The notes: generated by a model from the sequence alone, not told the origin. Shown: positions 8,042-16,037, counted from the stretch's first letter. The stretch: DNA of 33,154 bases from an uncultured Clostridia bacterium (GCA_944393585.1 CALYAR010000103.1:1-33154), one strand, 5' to 3'. Numbers and translations: made by a program.

Positions 8042-8230
8042 ATGGCGTGTAAAAACAGGGGGCTGTATCTTTTCATCCTCTCTGGATTTTTAGCGGACTT
8101 TTGCCATCTTACCGTCTTTCTGTTTCAGCAGGAACACTTTGGAAGGGGAGTTCTTATCATACTTATTGATCTGTCCCTTGTGTGGTTTACAGGCAGTTTA
8201 TATCTGAAACGAAAAAAGCGGCCAAGATGA
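8042..8230 (+). CDS. Small two-helix membrane protein, unknown function
   Basis: This 62-residue frame is not recognised. It predicts two hydrophobic helices, about residues 7-29 (LYLFILSGFLADFCHLTVF) and 35-55 (GVLIILIDLSLVWFTGSLYL). A strongly basic tail, KRKKRPR, follows and would sit in the cytoplasm. The ribosome binding site is weak (a GGGA 12-15 bases upstream), but the gene has a near-perfect promoter of its own. No neighbour suggests a role. The 242 bases that follow hold only the next promoter and one arm of an inverted repeat. Confidence 0.5.
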   Translation: MACKNRGLYLFILSGFLADFCHLTVFLFQQEHFGRGVLIILIDLSLVWFTGSLYLKRKKRPR

Positions 8231-8372
8231 TTGGATAAACTTCCCATTCTACTGAAAAACAACTCTTTTTCGGCAGGAAAAAACCTTATGCAAAATTACG
8301 GAGACTGGCGGGAATAATCTTTGCTGACACAGTGAATTAGAAAAAAGCAACGAGCGGTTCCCGCGTGGTACC

Positions 8373-8400
8373 TTGTATCCTTTCGCTGCCGTGATATAAT
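8373..8400 (+). promoter_or_regulatory. Promoter upstream of the disrupted acetyltransferase gene
   Basis: TTGTAT (8373-8378) is followed after 16 bases by TATAAT (8395-8400). The expected start near 8407 leaves a leader of about 65 bases before the ATG at 8473. This promoter may still transcribe the kinases inserted in the gene. Confidence 0.5.
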
Positions 8401-8472
8401 AGCCTTGCGCGATTTCTATCTCACCAAAATAAAATGGTTGCCATATAAACTGGATGATTATGGAGGAAAAGC

Positions 8473-8730
8473 ATGACAGAAAAAGAAAAAATGCTATCGG
8501 GGCAGCTGTATGACCCCGCCGACAAAGAATTAACCGAATTACGGCTCAAAGCGAGAAAACTTGCCCGAAAATACAACAATACCGACGAGGATCAAATGCA
8601 GGAGCGGCAGGCGCTTCTCTCGGAACTGGTACCGAACCGCGGGACGGGCACCACTTTTTTGGCGCCGATACACTTTGACTACGGCTGTTTTATTTCACTT
8701 GGGGAAGAGTGTTCTGCAAATTGGAATTTG
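8473..8730 (+). pseudogene. 5' part of a maltose/galactoside O-acetyltransferase gene, interrupted
   Basis: From the ATG at 8473 (GGAGG six bases upstream) the frame gives the conserved N-terminus of the Maa/LacA-type hexapeptide acetyltransferases: MTEKEKMLSGQLYDPAD, then LARKYNNT, QALLSELV and FDYGCFISLGEECSANWNL. At about residue 85 the family sequence stops. The expected continuation ([16 protein letters not shown]) appears instead at 10983, about 2.25 kb away. The reading frame runs on to a stop at 8844 with unrelated residues, so any product would be a truncated 123-residue protein lacking the left-handed beta-helix and most active-site residues. Confidence 0.85.
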
Positions 8731-8922
8731 AAACCATTAAAATCTTTGACTGTTACCACCCATTATATGGTGGATACTAAATTGCTCCAAAAGCTTCGAA
8801 ACGAAAGGGTTATCCCAGTTTGCTCGTTTTATCCTTTTATATGATTTCACTTGAAGTTATTCATGTTATGGTATACAGTAAGGAAAAAACAAGGGAAATT
8901 GGGGCAGGTAGGGATAAAGATT

Positions 8923-9843
8923 ATGAAAGACATGGCAGGAATTCCGGGATACAGTTTTACAAAAATGCGTCTTATTACAAAAGGATTGTCGGGCGATAAG
9001 AAATTTTATTTAGAAACAGAAGATAGACAGCGATTTTTGGCGCGGATTAGCGAGTGTTTAGAATACGAGCGAAAAAAGACCGCATACGAACTGCTGATGA
9101 AAGTGAGCAAAATCAGAATACCAGCACCTACGCCAGTGGGGTTCGGTTATTGCGAGGACAAAAGCAAAATCTATACTCTGCTTTCTTGGGTAGATGGAGA
9201 AGACGCGCAAAGGGTGCTGCCAAGATTTTCACAGGAGAAACAGTACCGATTAGGTATAGAGGCAGGCAGAATTTTGAGAGAACTTCACGATAATAGTCTG
9301 ATGGAGTGCAATGAAGATTGGCAGTTTCGGTATTTTTCAGTGATTGAGCCGAGACTGGAAGCTTACCGAAAAGAAGGTATACCGTTTGAAGGGAGCGACC
9401 AAATTCTGGATTACCTCAAAACTAATAAACATCTCCTCGCAAATCGACCGCAGACGCTTCATCACGGAGATTTTCACTTAGGGAATATGGTAATCGATAA
9501 AAATGCTCGACTTAGTGTAATTGATTGGGATACCGCGGATTTTGAGAATATAGGTGATCCGTGGTACGAGTTTAATCGGATCGGCGTTGAAAATCCTGCC
9601 TTTGCAACGGGACAAATTGATGGTTATTTTGAAAACGATATTCCCGATATGTTTTGGCGACTGTTCGCATTTTATCTTGCAGGAAGTGCTATTACTTCGA
9701 TTGTTTGGGCGAAATATTTTGCGCCCGATTGTATGGAAGAGATAATAAAACTGAATACAGATATTGTTCGTTGGTACGACGGAATGAAGAATACGATTCC
9801 TGCTTGGTATATCAAAAGCGTATGGCCTAGAACGGAAGAATAG
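8923..9843 (+). CDS. Aminoglycoside phosphotransferase-family kinase (first of a pair)
   Basis: The frame encodes a protein-kinase-like phosphotransferase of the APH/choline kinase superfamily. Seen are KGLSGDKKFYLETEDRQRFLARI (nucleotide loop and ATP-binding strand), the Brenner catalytic loop HHGDFHLGNMV near the middle, and VIDWDTADFENIGDPWYEF, in which the Asp of IDWD would bind metal. Such enzymes phosphorylate aminoglycosides or small metabolites; which substrate applies here cannot be read. The ATG at 8923 is preferred to earlier TTG frames because AGGTAGGG lies nine bases upstream and the family N-terminus begins there, giving 306 residues. A second kinase gene follows after 10 bases. 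Confidence 0.82.
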   Translation: MKDMAGIPGYSFTKMRLITKGLSGDKKFYLETEDRQRFLARISECLEYERKKTAYELLMKVSKIRIPAPTPVGFGYCEDKSKIYTLLSWVDGEDAQRVLPRFSQEKQYRLGIEAGRILRELHDNSLMECNEDWQFRYFSVIEPRLEAYRKEGIPFEGSDQILDYLKTNKHLLANRPQTLHHGDFHLGNMVIDKNARLSVIDWDTADFENIGDPWYEFNRIGVENPAFATGQIDGYFENDIPDMFWRLFAFYLAGSAITSIVWAKYFAPDCMEEIIKLNTDIVRWYDGMKNTIPAWYIKSVWPRTEE

Positions 9844-9853
9844 GAATGATACC

Positions 9854-10771
9854 ATGGAAGCAAACAAAATTTTGTCAATATTACAGGAAAACTATGATCG
9901 TAATATAACATGCATTGAATTTTTGCGAGATAGCGGCGGAACTACTTATATTGTAAACGGCAAATCACAAAAATATTTGCTGAAAACCGCGGGCAGAGCG
10001 TTTCTAGATACATTTCGGCAATCAGTGGATATCATGTGTTACCTCACCAACTTTGAATTTCCTGTTCCCGCTATTATTAAAACAAAATCCGGGTTGCCGA
10101 TATTGGAAATCTCAGAACAAGGGCAAGAGTATCTGTTTGTTCTATATGAGTATATCGAAGGAAAAGAACCTAACCTCTGCGTATGCTGTGAGAAAGTTGG
10201 AGATTTAGTTGGACAACTTCACGAATTGCTTCTTGCCTATACAGGGGAGTTGGTAGAACGGGATTTTCGATTTTTCATTAAACGCTATATAAACATACTA
10301 CGCAAAAAGAACTATCCGCAAGCAGATGCTTATGCCAATCTTGGAGCAAATCTTTGGGAGCGTGTCAAAGATTGTCCCGTAGGTGTCTGCCACGGTGATC
10401 TTCATCGTGGAAATCTGCTGGAAACAGTAGATGGCAAAATTTATCTGCTTGATTTTGATGCAATCTGCCGTGCGCCCCGTATGTTTGATGTGATGGTCAT
10501 GTGCGATATGACAGACTATTTTAATTTGCAGAACGATGACATCAAAACGACAAAAGCGGTCTACGAAAGTTTCTTAACTGGCTATACCCGACATATTGAT
10601 TTGAAAGAAACGGAATTAGCGTCTTTTAACGATTGGGTGGCTATCCGTCATTTTCAATTACAGGCTACAATCGTTGAGATATTCGGCATAGACTGTAATG
10701 ACAATCATTTTATTGACCAGCAGCTGGAGTGGCTTAAAAACTGGACTAAGCTATCGCACATCAAATCTTAA
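9854..10771 (+). CDS. Aminoglycoside phosphotransferase-family kinase (second of a pair)
   Basis: A 305-residue kinase-like protein of the same superfamily as its upstream neighbour but clearly different in sequence. It has the GGTTYIV nucleotide loop, YLLKTAGRAF (ATP-contacting Lys), VLYEYIEGKEP hinge, the catalytic VCHGDLHRGNLL and the metal-binding LLDFDAICRAP. The spacing resembles homoserine/spectinomycin-type kinases (APH(9), ThrB2-like) as much as classical APHs, so resistance is not assured. TAGGA upstream of the ATG is a modest ribosome binding site. It overlaps no gene and shares the AT-rich composition of the insert. Confidence 0.78.
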   Translation: MEANKILSILQENYDRNITCIEFLRDSGGTTYIVNGKSQKYLLKTAGRAFLDTFRQSVDIMCYLTNFEFPVPAIIKTKSGLPILEISEQGQEYLFVLYEYIEGKEPNLCVCCEKVGDLVGQLHELLLAYTGELVERDFRFFIKRYINILRKKNYPQADAYANLGANLWERVKDCPVGVCHGDLHRGNLLETVDGKIYLLDFDAICRAPRMFDVMVMCDMTDYFNLQNDDIKTTKAVYESFLTGYTRHIDLKETELASFNDWVAIRHFQLQATIVEIFGIDCNDNHFIDQQLEWLKNWTKLSHIKS

Positions 10772-10775
10772 AGAT

Positions 10776-10822
10776 GAAATACACTGAGTACAAACTGCAG
10801 GTTTGTGCGAGGAGTGTATTTC
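10776..10822 (+). terminator. Hairpin after the kinase pair, possible terminator
   Basis: Just after the second kinase stop, GAAATACACT (10776-10785) pairs perfectly with AGTGTATTTC (10813-10822), and TACAAAC/GTTTGTG pair inside it. There is no long T-run after it, so termination is only probable. The following 160 bases to the junction contain no gene. Confidence 0.45.
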
Positions 10823-10982
10823 GCTCTCAAACGCCGAGGGCTTTTCCTGCCGAAACGGATGGACTTAATGGATTCCCTTATTTCGATTCGTAAGGACAAA
10901 AACGAGGGAAAATAGATAAGGTTTGAGCATTTAACAGGCGAACTATCTTGAAATTACAGAGGTTTCAGAGAGTGATTAAAAT

Positions 10983-11344
10983 AAATTCTAATTTTACTGT
11001 CCTGGACTGCTGTCCTATCACGGTGGGAGATCACGTACTATTCGGTCCGAACTGCACACTGGCCGCTCCCATGCACCCTTTGTGCCCGCAGAAAAGAAAT
11101 CTCCGCAAACGGAAGCCTGTGCGCTCTGGAATATGCCAAGCCCATCGTGATTGGCAATGACTGCTGGCTGGCTTCCAATGTGACGGTCTGCGGCGGCGTA
11201 ACGATCGGAGAAGGCTGTGTCATCGGCGCGGGAAGCGTGGTAACGAGGGACATTCCCCCGCACTCGCTGGCGGCGGGCAATCCCTGCCGGGTGATCCGTC
11301 CAATTACCGAAGAAGATTTATTAGAGAAAACAGGCGGGAAGTAA
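10983..11344 (+). pseudogene. 3' part of the O-acetyltransferase gene, with an additional frameshift
   Basis: The family sequence resumes as [34 protein letters not shown], the hexapeptide-repeat domain with the catalytic-region His (MHP). Near 11090-11100 the frame changes: [32 protein letters not shown] and the rest continue one base out of phase, up to the stop at 11342-11344. The C-terminal part contains the typical [33 protein letters not shown]. The gene thus carries two independent lesions, an insertion and an indel, and is decayed. Confidence 0.82.
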
Positions 11345-11452
11345 ACTGGCTTAAATTGCCCGCCCGCTTCCTACGCCCGGATGGGAGTTCGAACCAGAGG
11401 CCCGTTTCATATCCGGAACAAAACAGACAATCGATTGCAAAGGAGCAGTACT

Positions 11453-11779
11453 ATGGCCAAGCATGAATTTGGAATCCTGCAAACAGACCCAAAACCCGGC
11501 CAGCGGTTTGACCATTATGAGCCGGAGCGTTACCGCTGCATATCGGTAGACGACGATTTCATTGAACCTTTGCTTTTCCAGCTGGATTCCATTGATTTTT
11601 ACTGGCATTCGCTGGACACGCCGGGCAAGGGGCTGGCCTACACCGGTATCACTTTAATTCCTCCCTCTTCTCTGGATTCCGTGATTGCACTGTTATGCCA
11701 CGAGGAACTGGAGGAATTAAAGCGGTTGCTGATGTACGCAAAGGATCAAAATAAATTTGTGATCCATTTTGGCATTTAA
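11453..11779 (+). CDS. Conserved hypothetical protein of 108 residues
   Basis: No family is recognised. AAGGAG (11440-11445) seven bases before the ATG at 11453 fixes the start. The protein is soluble and acidic, without signal peptide or membrane helix. It has a WHS and GKGLAYTGITLIPP central part and an amphipathic Glu/Leu-rich helix (CHEELEELKRLLMYAKDQNK) near the C-terminus, ending FVIHFGI. It lies between the decayed acetyltransferase gene and feoAB and has its own terminator, so it is probably transcribed alone. A role in any nearby pathway would be a guess. Confidence 0.7.
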   Translation: MAKHEFGILQTDPKPGQRFDHYEPERYRCISVDDDFIEPLLFQLDSIDFYWHSLDTPGKGLAYTGITLIPPSSLDSVIALLCHEELEELKRLLMYAKDQNKFVIHFGI

Positions 11780-11810
11780 GTATTCTATGGAAGAATTTGT
11801 TTTTGTATTT

Positions 11811-11848
11811 GACGAATTGGGCCGGAGCGATCCAATTCGTCATTTTTT
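11811..11848 (+). terminator. Intrinsic terminator of the 108-residue protein gene
   Basis: GACGAATTGG (11811-11820) pairs perfectly with CCAATTCGTC (11832-11841), with an 11-base loop, and is followed by ATTTTTT. Confidence 0.85.
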
Positions 11849-11851
11849 CTA

Positions 11852-11880
11852 TTGACTTCCCCCTTGGTTTTTTGTAACAT
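11852..11880 (+). promoter_or_regulatory. feoAB promoter
   Basis: TTGACT (11852-11857) and TAACAT (11875-11880) are separated by exactly 17 bases, starting three bases after the preceding T-run. No recognisable Fur or DtxR-type iron box overlaps it, so iron control is not visible. Confidence 0.65.
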
Positions 11881-11919
11881 AAATGAATAGAAATCTTGTT
11901 TTACGGAAGGGGCATTGGT

Positions 11920-12162
11920 ATGACATTGGATCAGTTAAAGCCCGGTGAGGGAGGGGTTATCACCTCGATTGGCGGAGAAGGGGCTCTGCGCCGGCACTTG
12001 CTGGATATGGGGCTGACTCCCAAAACATATGTTGAAGTTCGGAAGGTCGCGCCCATGGGCGACCCCATTGAATTGTTTCTGCGCAGTTATGTGCTCAGTC
12101 TCCGAAAGGACGACGCGGCTAAAATTACGATTGCTGAGGTAAAGCAGGTGAAAAAGCCATGA
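11920..12162 (+). CDS. feoA: Ferrous iron transport accessory protein FeoA
   Basis: An 80-residue SH3-like FeoA protein: MTLDQLKPGEGGVITSIGG, LRRHLLDMGLTPKTYVEVRKVAPMGDPIELFLRSYVLSLRKDDAAKI follow the family pattern almost throughout. FeoA is a small cytoplasmic partner needed for FeoB-mediated Fe(II) uptake. The ATG at 11920 is chosen because GGAAGGGG lies seven bases upstream and the family N-terminus starts there; a TTG at 11896 would add eight unrelated residues. Its stop overlaps the feoB start as ATGA, indicating coupled translation. Confidence 0.95.
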   Translation: MTLDQLKPGEGGVITSIGGEGALRRHLLDMGLTPKTYVEVRKVAPMGDPIELFLRSYVLSLRKDDAAKITIAEVKQVKKP

Positions 12163-14177
12163 AATACCTGCTTGCTCTGGCCGGAAACCAAAACAGCGGC
12201 AAAACAACCCTATTCAACGCGCTCACCGGCAGTAACCAGCACGTGGGCAATTTTCCCGGCGTTACGGTAGAAAAAAAGGAAGGCCAAATATTAAAACACA
12301 AGGATATGTCGCTGGTGGATCTTCCCGGCATCTACTCCCTGTCGCCTTATACCTCGGAGGAAGTTGTCACGCGCGACTTTATTTTAAAGGAAAACCCGCA
12401 GGCGATCATCAACATCGTCGACGCGACAAACATTGAGCGGAATCTCTATTTAACGCTCCAGCTCATGGAGCTGGGAAAACCCATGGTGATTGCCCTCAAC
12501 ATGATGGATGAAGTGCGCGCCAGCGGCAATTCCATCGACGTCAAAAAGCTGTCGGATCATTTGGGCGTACCCGTCATTCCCATTGCGGCCTCGAAAAATG
12601 AGGGCATTTCCGATCTTATCACGGAAATTGAACGGATTGCGTCCAACGGAACGCCGCCGCCCAAGCTTGACTTTTGCGTGGGCGAAGTTCACAAGGCCAT
12701 CCATTCCATTGCCCATATCATTGAAGATCAGGCAAAAAAAGCGGGCTATCCGCTCCGCTTTGCCGCGACTAAAATGGTAGAAGGCGACAGCATTACGGCC
12801 GATGTCCTGGGGATTACGCAATCGCAGATGCACATCATCCACCACATCGTCCGTTCCATGGAAACGGCGCTTCAGACAGACCGGGAAGCCGCTCTGGCCG
12901 ACATGCGCTATACCTATATTGAAAAAATCTGCGCGGAATGCGTGGTCAAGCACCAGGAAACGCACGAACAGCTGCGCTCGGAAAAAATTGACCGGCTTTT
13001 GACCCATAAATATCTGGGAATACCCATATTCCTTTTAATCATGCTGCTGATTTTTGCCCTGACGTTTTCCGTCATCGGGCCGCCGCTTCAGGATTTGCTG
13101 CAAATGGGAATTGATTTTATCACCGGCGTCCTGTCCGATACGATGCAGACGGCGAATGTCAGCCCCTGGCTCCGCTCGCTGGTCGTCGACGGCATCTGCG
13201 CCGGCGTGGGAAGCGTTTTGTCGTTTCTCCCCATTATCGTGCTGCTGTTTTTCTTTCTCTCCCTGCTGGAGGACAGCGGGTATATGGCGCGCGTTGCGTT
13301 CGTAATGGATAAGCTGCTGCGGAAAATCGGCCTCTCCGGCCGCTCCTTTGTTCCCATGCTGATTGGATTTGGGTGCAGCGTTCCCGCTATCATGGCGACG
13401 CGGACGCTCTCTTCCGACCGAGACCGGAAAATGACGATCGTACTGACGCCATTTATGTCGTGCAGTGCAAAGCTGCCCATTTACGGCATGATTACGATGG
13501 CATTCTTTCCCCATCATGCGGCGCTGGTCATGATCACCCTCTATGTGACGGGGATCCTGGTTGCCATTTTGTCCGGCCTGCTGCTGAAAAATACGCTTTT
13601 TAAGGGCAACTCCGTCCCCTTTGTGATGGAGCTTCCTGCTTACCGGCTTCCGTCCGGAAAAAGCGTGCTGCTGCACATGTGGCAAAAAGCCAAGGATTTT
13701 CTGCGCAAGGCCTTTACCATCATATTCCTTGCGGCTATCGTGATCTGGTTTTTGCAGAGCTTTGACTGGTCGCTCAATCTGGTGGCGGACAGTGCGGACA
13801 GCATTTTAGCTTCCATCGGCTCCGTTATTGCACCGATTTTTATTCCGCTCGGCTTCAATGACTGGCGCGCTTCCACTGCCCTGATTGCCGGCTTTACTGC
13901 AAAAGAAGCCGTGGTCAGCACCTTGACCGTGCTCACCGGCGCTGTGGGAGAAAGCGGGCTTTCCATGGCCCTGCAGGGAATCTTTCCTACTTCCCTTTCG
14001 GCTTTCGCGTTTTTGGCGTTTGCCATTTTGTATATGCCCTGCGTAGCGGCTTTTGCCGCAACCAAGCGTGAATTGGGCAGTTACCATGCCGCAATCGGTG
14101 CGGCGGCGTATCAAACCGGCGTGGCTTATGTAGTAGCCCTGCTGATTTTCCAAATCGGCCGGCTGTTTATTGGATAG
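12159..14177 (+). CDS. feoB: Ferrous iron transporter FeoB
   Basis: FeoB is a GTP-dependent Fe(II) transporter of the inner membrane. The 672-residue protein has an N-terminal G domain with G1 GNQNSGKTT (9-17), FPGVTVEKKEG (G2), DLPGIYSLSPY (G3) and NMMDE (G4), where family members usually show GNPNSGKT. It is followed by a helical GDI-like region and a C-terminal membrane domain with the Gate motifs GVGSVLSFLPIIVLLFFFLS, and GFGCSVPAIMATRTL with its conserved Cys. A second Cys lies in MSCSAKLPIYG. It ends normally for the shorter Clostridial form; no feoC follows. A strong terminator lies 23 bases downstream. Confidence 0.97.
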   Translation: MKYLLALAGNQNSGKTTLFNALTGSNQHVGNFPGVTVEKKEGQILKHKDMSLVDLPGIYSLSPYTSEEVVTRDFILKENPQAIINIVDATNIERNLYLTLQLMELGKPMVIALNMMDEVRASGNSIDVKKLSDHLGVPVIPIAASKNEGISDLITEIERIASNGTPPPKLDFCVGEVHKAIHSIAHIIEDQAKKAGYPLRFAATKMVEGDSITADVLGITQSQMHIIHHIVRSMETALQTDREAALADMRYTYIEKICAECVVKHQETHEQLRSEKIDRLLTHKYLGIPIFLLIMLLIFALTFSVIGPPLQDLLQMGIDFITGVLSDTMQTANVSPWLRSLVVDGICAGVGSVLSFLPIIVLLFFFLSLLEDSGYMARVAFVMDKLLRKIGLSGRSFVPMLIGFGCSVPAIMATRTLSSDRDRKMTIVLTPFMSCSAKLPIYGMITMAFFPHHAALVMITLYVTGILVAILSGLLLKNTLFKGNSVPFVMELPAYRLPSGKSVLLHMWQKAKDFLRKAFTIIFLAAIVIWFLQSFDWSLNLVADSADSILASIGSVIAPIFIPLGFNDWRASTALIAGFTAKEAVVSTLTVLTGAVGESGLSMALQGIFPTSLSAFAFLAFAILYMPCVAAFAATKRELGSYHAAIGAAAYQTGVAYVVALLIFQIGRLFIG

Positions 14178-14199
14178 CTTTTTCAAAACGGAACAATAT

Positions 14200-14250
14200 A
14201 ATTTCAGGCAGAAGCGGATGGACTTGATTTTATCCGCTTCTGCCTGAATT
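14200..14250. terminator. Bidirectional terminator between feoB and the permease gene
   Basis: An arm of about 19 bases (CAGGCAGAAGCGGAT core, 14205-14219) pairs with ATCCGCTTCTGCCTG (14232-14246), with AATT on both sides, then ATTTTAT on the plus strand. The convergent permease gene ends at 14257. Confidence 0.85.
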
Positions 14251-14256
14251 ATTTTA

Positions 14257-15354
14257 TCACGGCATGATGCAAAGAACTATGAGAAATGCCAGATTGCACA
14301 GGGTAAAGGTTAAGAAATACTTTTTCTTAAGCTGCGGATACTGGTTGGAAATCTGTTTATACGATATCAGGCTTGCCATCGAAGCGATGAGCGTCCCCAA
14401 TCCGCCGATATTGGTTCCAACAATCAGCTCCTTGATCTGATCGGTATAGGAAGACAGCAGCATGGCGGCCGGAACATTGCTGATCACCTGGCTGACCGCC
14501 ACACTGATCATTCTCTCGTGGTTTGCCAAAACATTTTGAATCAGCTGCTGTAGGCTTTCGACCTGCTTGAGGTTCCCGACAAAAACAAAGAAAAACAGGA
14601 ATGTGAGCAGAAGGGAATAATCGATTTGAACAAACAGCTTCCTGTTCTTCCAAAGCAGGCATACTGTTACTGCAATCAGCAAAACCACAGGCGGAACAAG
14701 CCCTGCTACTGCTAATACACAAAGAAGGAATAACGCCAGATAAAAAAATACCAGGCCGCGGTTTGATATTGGGACTATCTTCAAATCGACTTTCAGCTTT
14801 GCCTGCCGCCATCCAAAAAAGGCAAAGAGAATCAGTAGGACGGCCGACACAGCCGTATAGGGAAGCATGAAAAGAAAAAAGTCCCATATCTCCATGTTTG
14901 AGAGCGAAAACAGGTAAAGATTCTGCGGGTTGCCGATGGGCGAAAACATACTCCCCAGATTCCCTGCTATCGTCATCAGCGTTACCATCAGACACAGCTT
15001 CGGCCGCATTCCGGCCATTTCCAGAATCAGAATGCTGAACGGTACAAAGGTAATGAGCGCCACATCGTTTGTAATGAACATACTGCTGACAAAGCATAAG
15101 AAAATGAGCGTTAGGACAATTCCCCTTTTGGTCGTTACTTTCGTCAAAATCCGGTTTCCGATATAGGAAAAAAACCCTTCTCCCCGAAGCCCCTCTATGA
15201 TCAGCATGAGGCAGAACAACAAAATCAGGGTCTTAAAATCAATATAATCCAAATATTGAAGGCTGGGAGGCGCAATCAAACACGATAAAACCGCCAGGCA
15301 AAACGATACGCTTAATACAATGTCCTTCCGAAAAAAACGAATTATTTTTTTCAC
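14257..15354 (-). CDS. Ion-transporter-superfamily permease (citrate/arsenite/Na+-H+ antiporter-like)
   Basis: A 365-residue polytopic membrane protein with about ten hydrophobic helices. The family signatures of the IT superfamily (CitMHS, ArsB/NhaD, DASS) are visible: TNDVALITFVPFSILIL in the first half, IAGNLGSMFSPIGNPQNL as the first re-entrant hairpin, and SQVISNVPAAMLLS with GTNIGGLGTLIASMASLISYK in the second half. The two inverted halves fit an elevator-type secondary transporter. The substrate (citrate, arsenite, other anions) cannot be told. GTG start with GAGAGAGG upstream. It is shorter than the usual 400-430 residues but both signature hairpins are intact. It is apparently monocistronic. 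Confidence 0.8.
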   Translation of the reverse strand: MKKIIRFFRKDIVLSVSFCLAVLSCLIAPPSLQYLDYIDFKTLILLFCLMLIIEGLRGEGFFSYIGNRILTKVTTKRGIVLTLIFLCFVSSMFITNDVALITFVPFSILILEMAGMRPKLCLMVTLMTIAGNLGSMFSPIGNPQNLYLFSLSNMEIWDFFLFMLPYTAVSAVLLILFAFFGWRQAKLKVDLKIVPISNRGLVFFYLALFLLCVLAVAGLVPPVVLLIAVTVCLLWKNRKLFVQIDYSLLLTFLFFFVFVGNLKQVESLQQLIQNVLANHERMISVAVSQVISNVPAAMLLSSYTDQIKELIVGTNIGGLGTLIASMASLISYKQISNQYPQLKKKYFLTFTLCNLAFLIVLCIMP

Positions 15355-15460
15355 TTATGTAACCTCTCTCTGCATTCCGTGTAAATTTGAATCTTCGCCC
15401 GCTCCTTCCCCCAAAAGGATTCTCCCTCAATTTCCAATTCAGCGGATGGGAGGACATGCA

Positions 15461-15490
15461 AAAAGCGCACGGAACGTTCCGCGCACTTTT
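15461..15490 (-). terminator. Terminator after the VOC-family gene
   Basis: A near-palindrome AAAAG..GCGC..GGAAC/GTTCC..GCGC..CTTTT has two C.A mismatches. On the minus strand it follows the VOC gene stop by about 40 bases and ends in TTTTT. Confidence 0.6.
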
Positions 15491-15529
15491 CCGGAATCTC
15501 TGTCATCTTTTACCGGGATAACGTTCCCC

Positions 15530-15919
15530 TCATTCCTCTCCCAGAGCCTGGACCAGATCAATCCCGTTTCCGTCCGGATCTTTGATATGGAAAAACCGAA
15601 AGCCCCAAGGCAAATCCCGCGGCGCTTCTTCTGCTTTGATCCCCAAAGCGCAAATGCGCTCATACGCTCCATCCACATCGTCAACGCGGAATTCAAAGCC
15701 CTGGCAGGCGTGATAGGTCTGCTTTTGAAACCCGGCATCGTAATTTGCTACGATACAGACGGTGCTGTCATTCTTTGGGCCAAACCATATTTCGATCCGG
15801 TTTGGGCCGCCGTGGCTCTCTTCGATCTGCGCGCCTAACACGTTCTGATAAAATGCGGCGAGCCGTTTTGGATCAGCCGTTACTACATTGATGCAGACAA
15901 GCCGGTTATTTTGCTTCAT
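15530..15919 (-). CDS. VOC superfamily protein (glyoxalase/bleomycin-resistance/dioxygenase fold)
   Basis: A 129-residue protein with two beta-alpha-beta-beta-beta halves. VCINVVTADPKRLAAFYQNVLGAQI opens the first and FEFRVDDVDGAYERICALGIK the second, followed by WGFRFFHIKDPDGNGIDLVQ, where the Glu of the usual DPDGNxxEL is Asp. Members include lyases, epimerases and antibiotic-binding proteins, and the function here is open. The ATG at 15917-15919 with GGGGCGA upstream is preferred to an N-terminal extension reaching 15976, because the fold begins directly after it. It has its own terminator. Confidence 0.82.
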   Translation of the reverse strand: MKQNNRLVCINVVTADPKRLAAFYQNVLGAQIEESHGGPNRIEIWFGPKNDSTVCIVANYDAGFQKQTYHACQGFEFRVDDVDGAYERICALGIKAEEAPRDLPWGFRFFHIKDPDGNGIDLVQALGEE

Positions 15920-16037
15920 GTCATTCGCCCCTTTTTCAAGTATTTGGAATGGGAAAAGCTCCGCTCTTTGATTCACCTTATTATACTAAAATTCAAAAGA
16001 AAAGACAACTCACATTTTTGTAAAGAATGCGAAAGGT

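Larger units (their letters stand above)
8731..10982. mobile_element. Insert of about 2.25 kb carrying two APH-like kinase genes inside the acetyltransferase gene
   Basis: The segment between the two halves of the acetyltransferase gene is visibly AT-richer than its surroundings and carries two complete kinase genes. At the left edge the host reads AAATTGGAATTT (8718-8729) and at the right edge AAATTCTAATTT (10983-10994), a 12-base imperfect direct repeat differing only in the central two bases, at equivalent codons of the gene. No transposase, integrase or clear terminal inverted repeat is present. It is therefore a cargo insertion of unknown mechanism, or the relic of a larger element. The exact edges are inferred from protein homology and are uncertain by several bases. 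Confidence 0.6.

Noticed and set aside
11383-11399. tRNA remnant suggested by GAGTTCGAACC near the end of the acetyltransferase pseudogene
   Set aside because: The flanking bases do not form a T-stem and no D or anticodon arm precedes it.
11849-11919. Fur or DtxR-type iron box at the feoAB promoter
   Set aside because: No sequence resembling a Fur or DtxR-type palindrome was found near the promoter.
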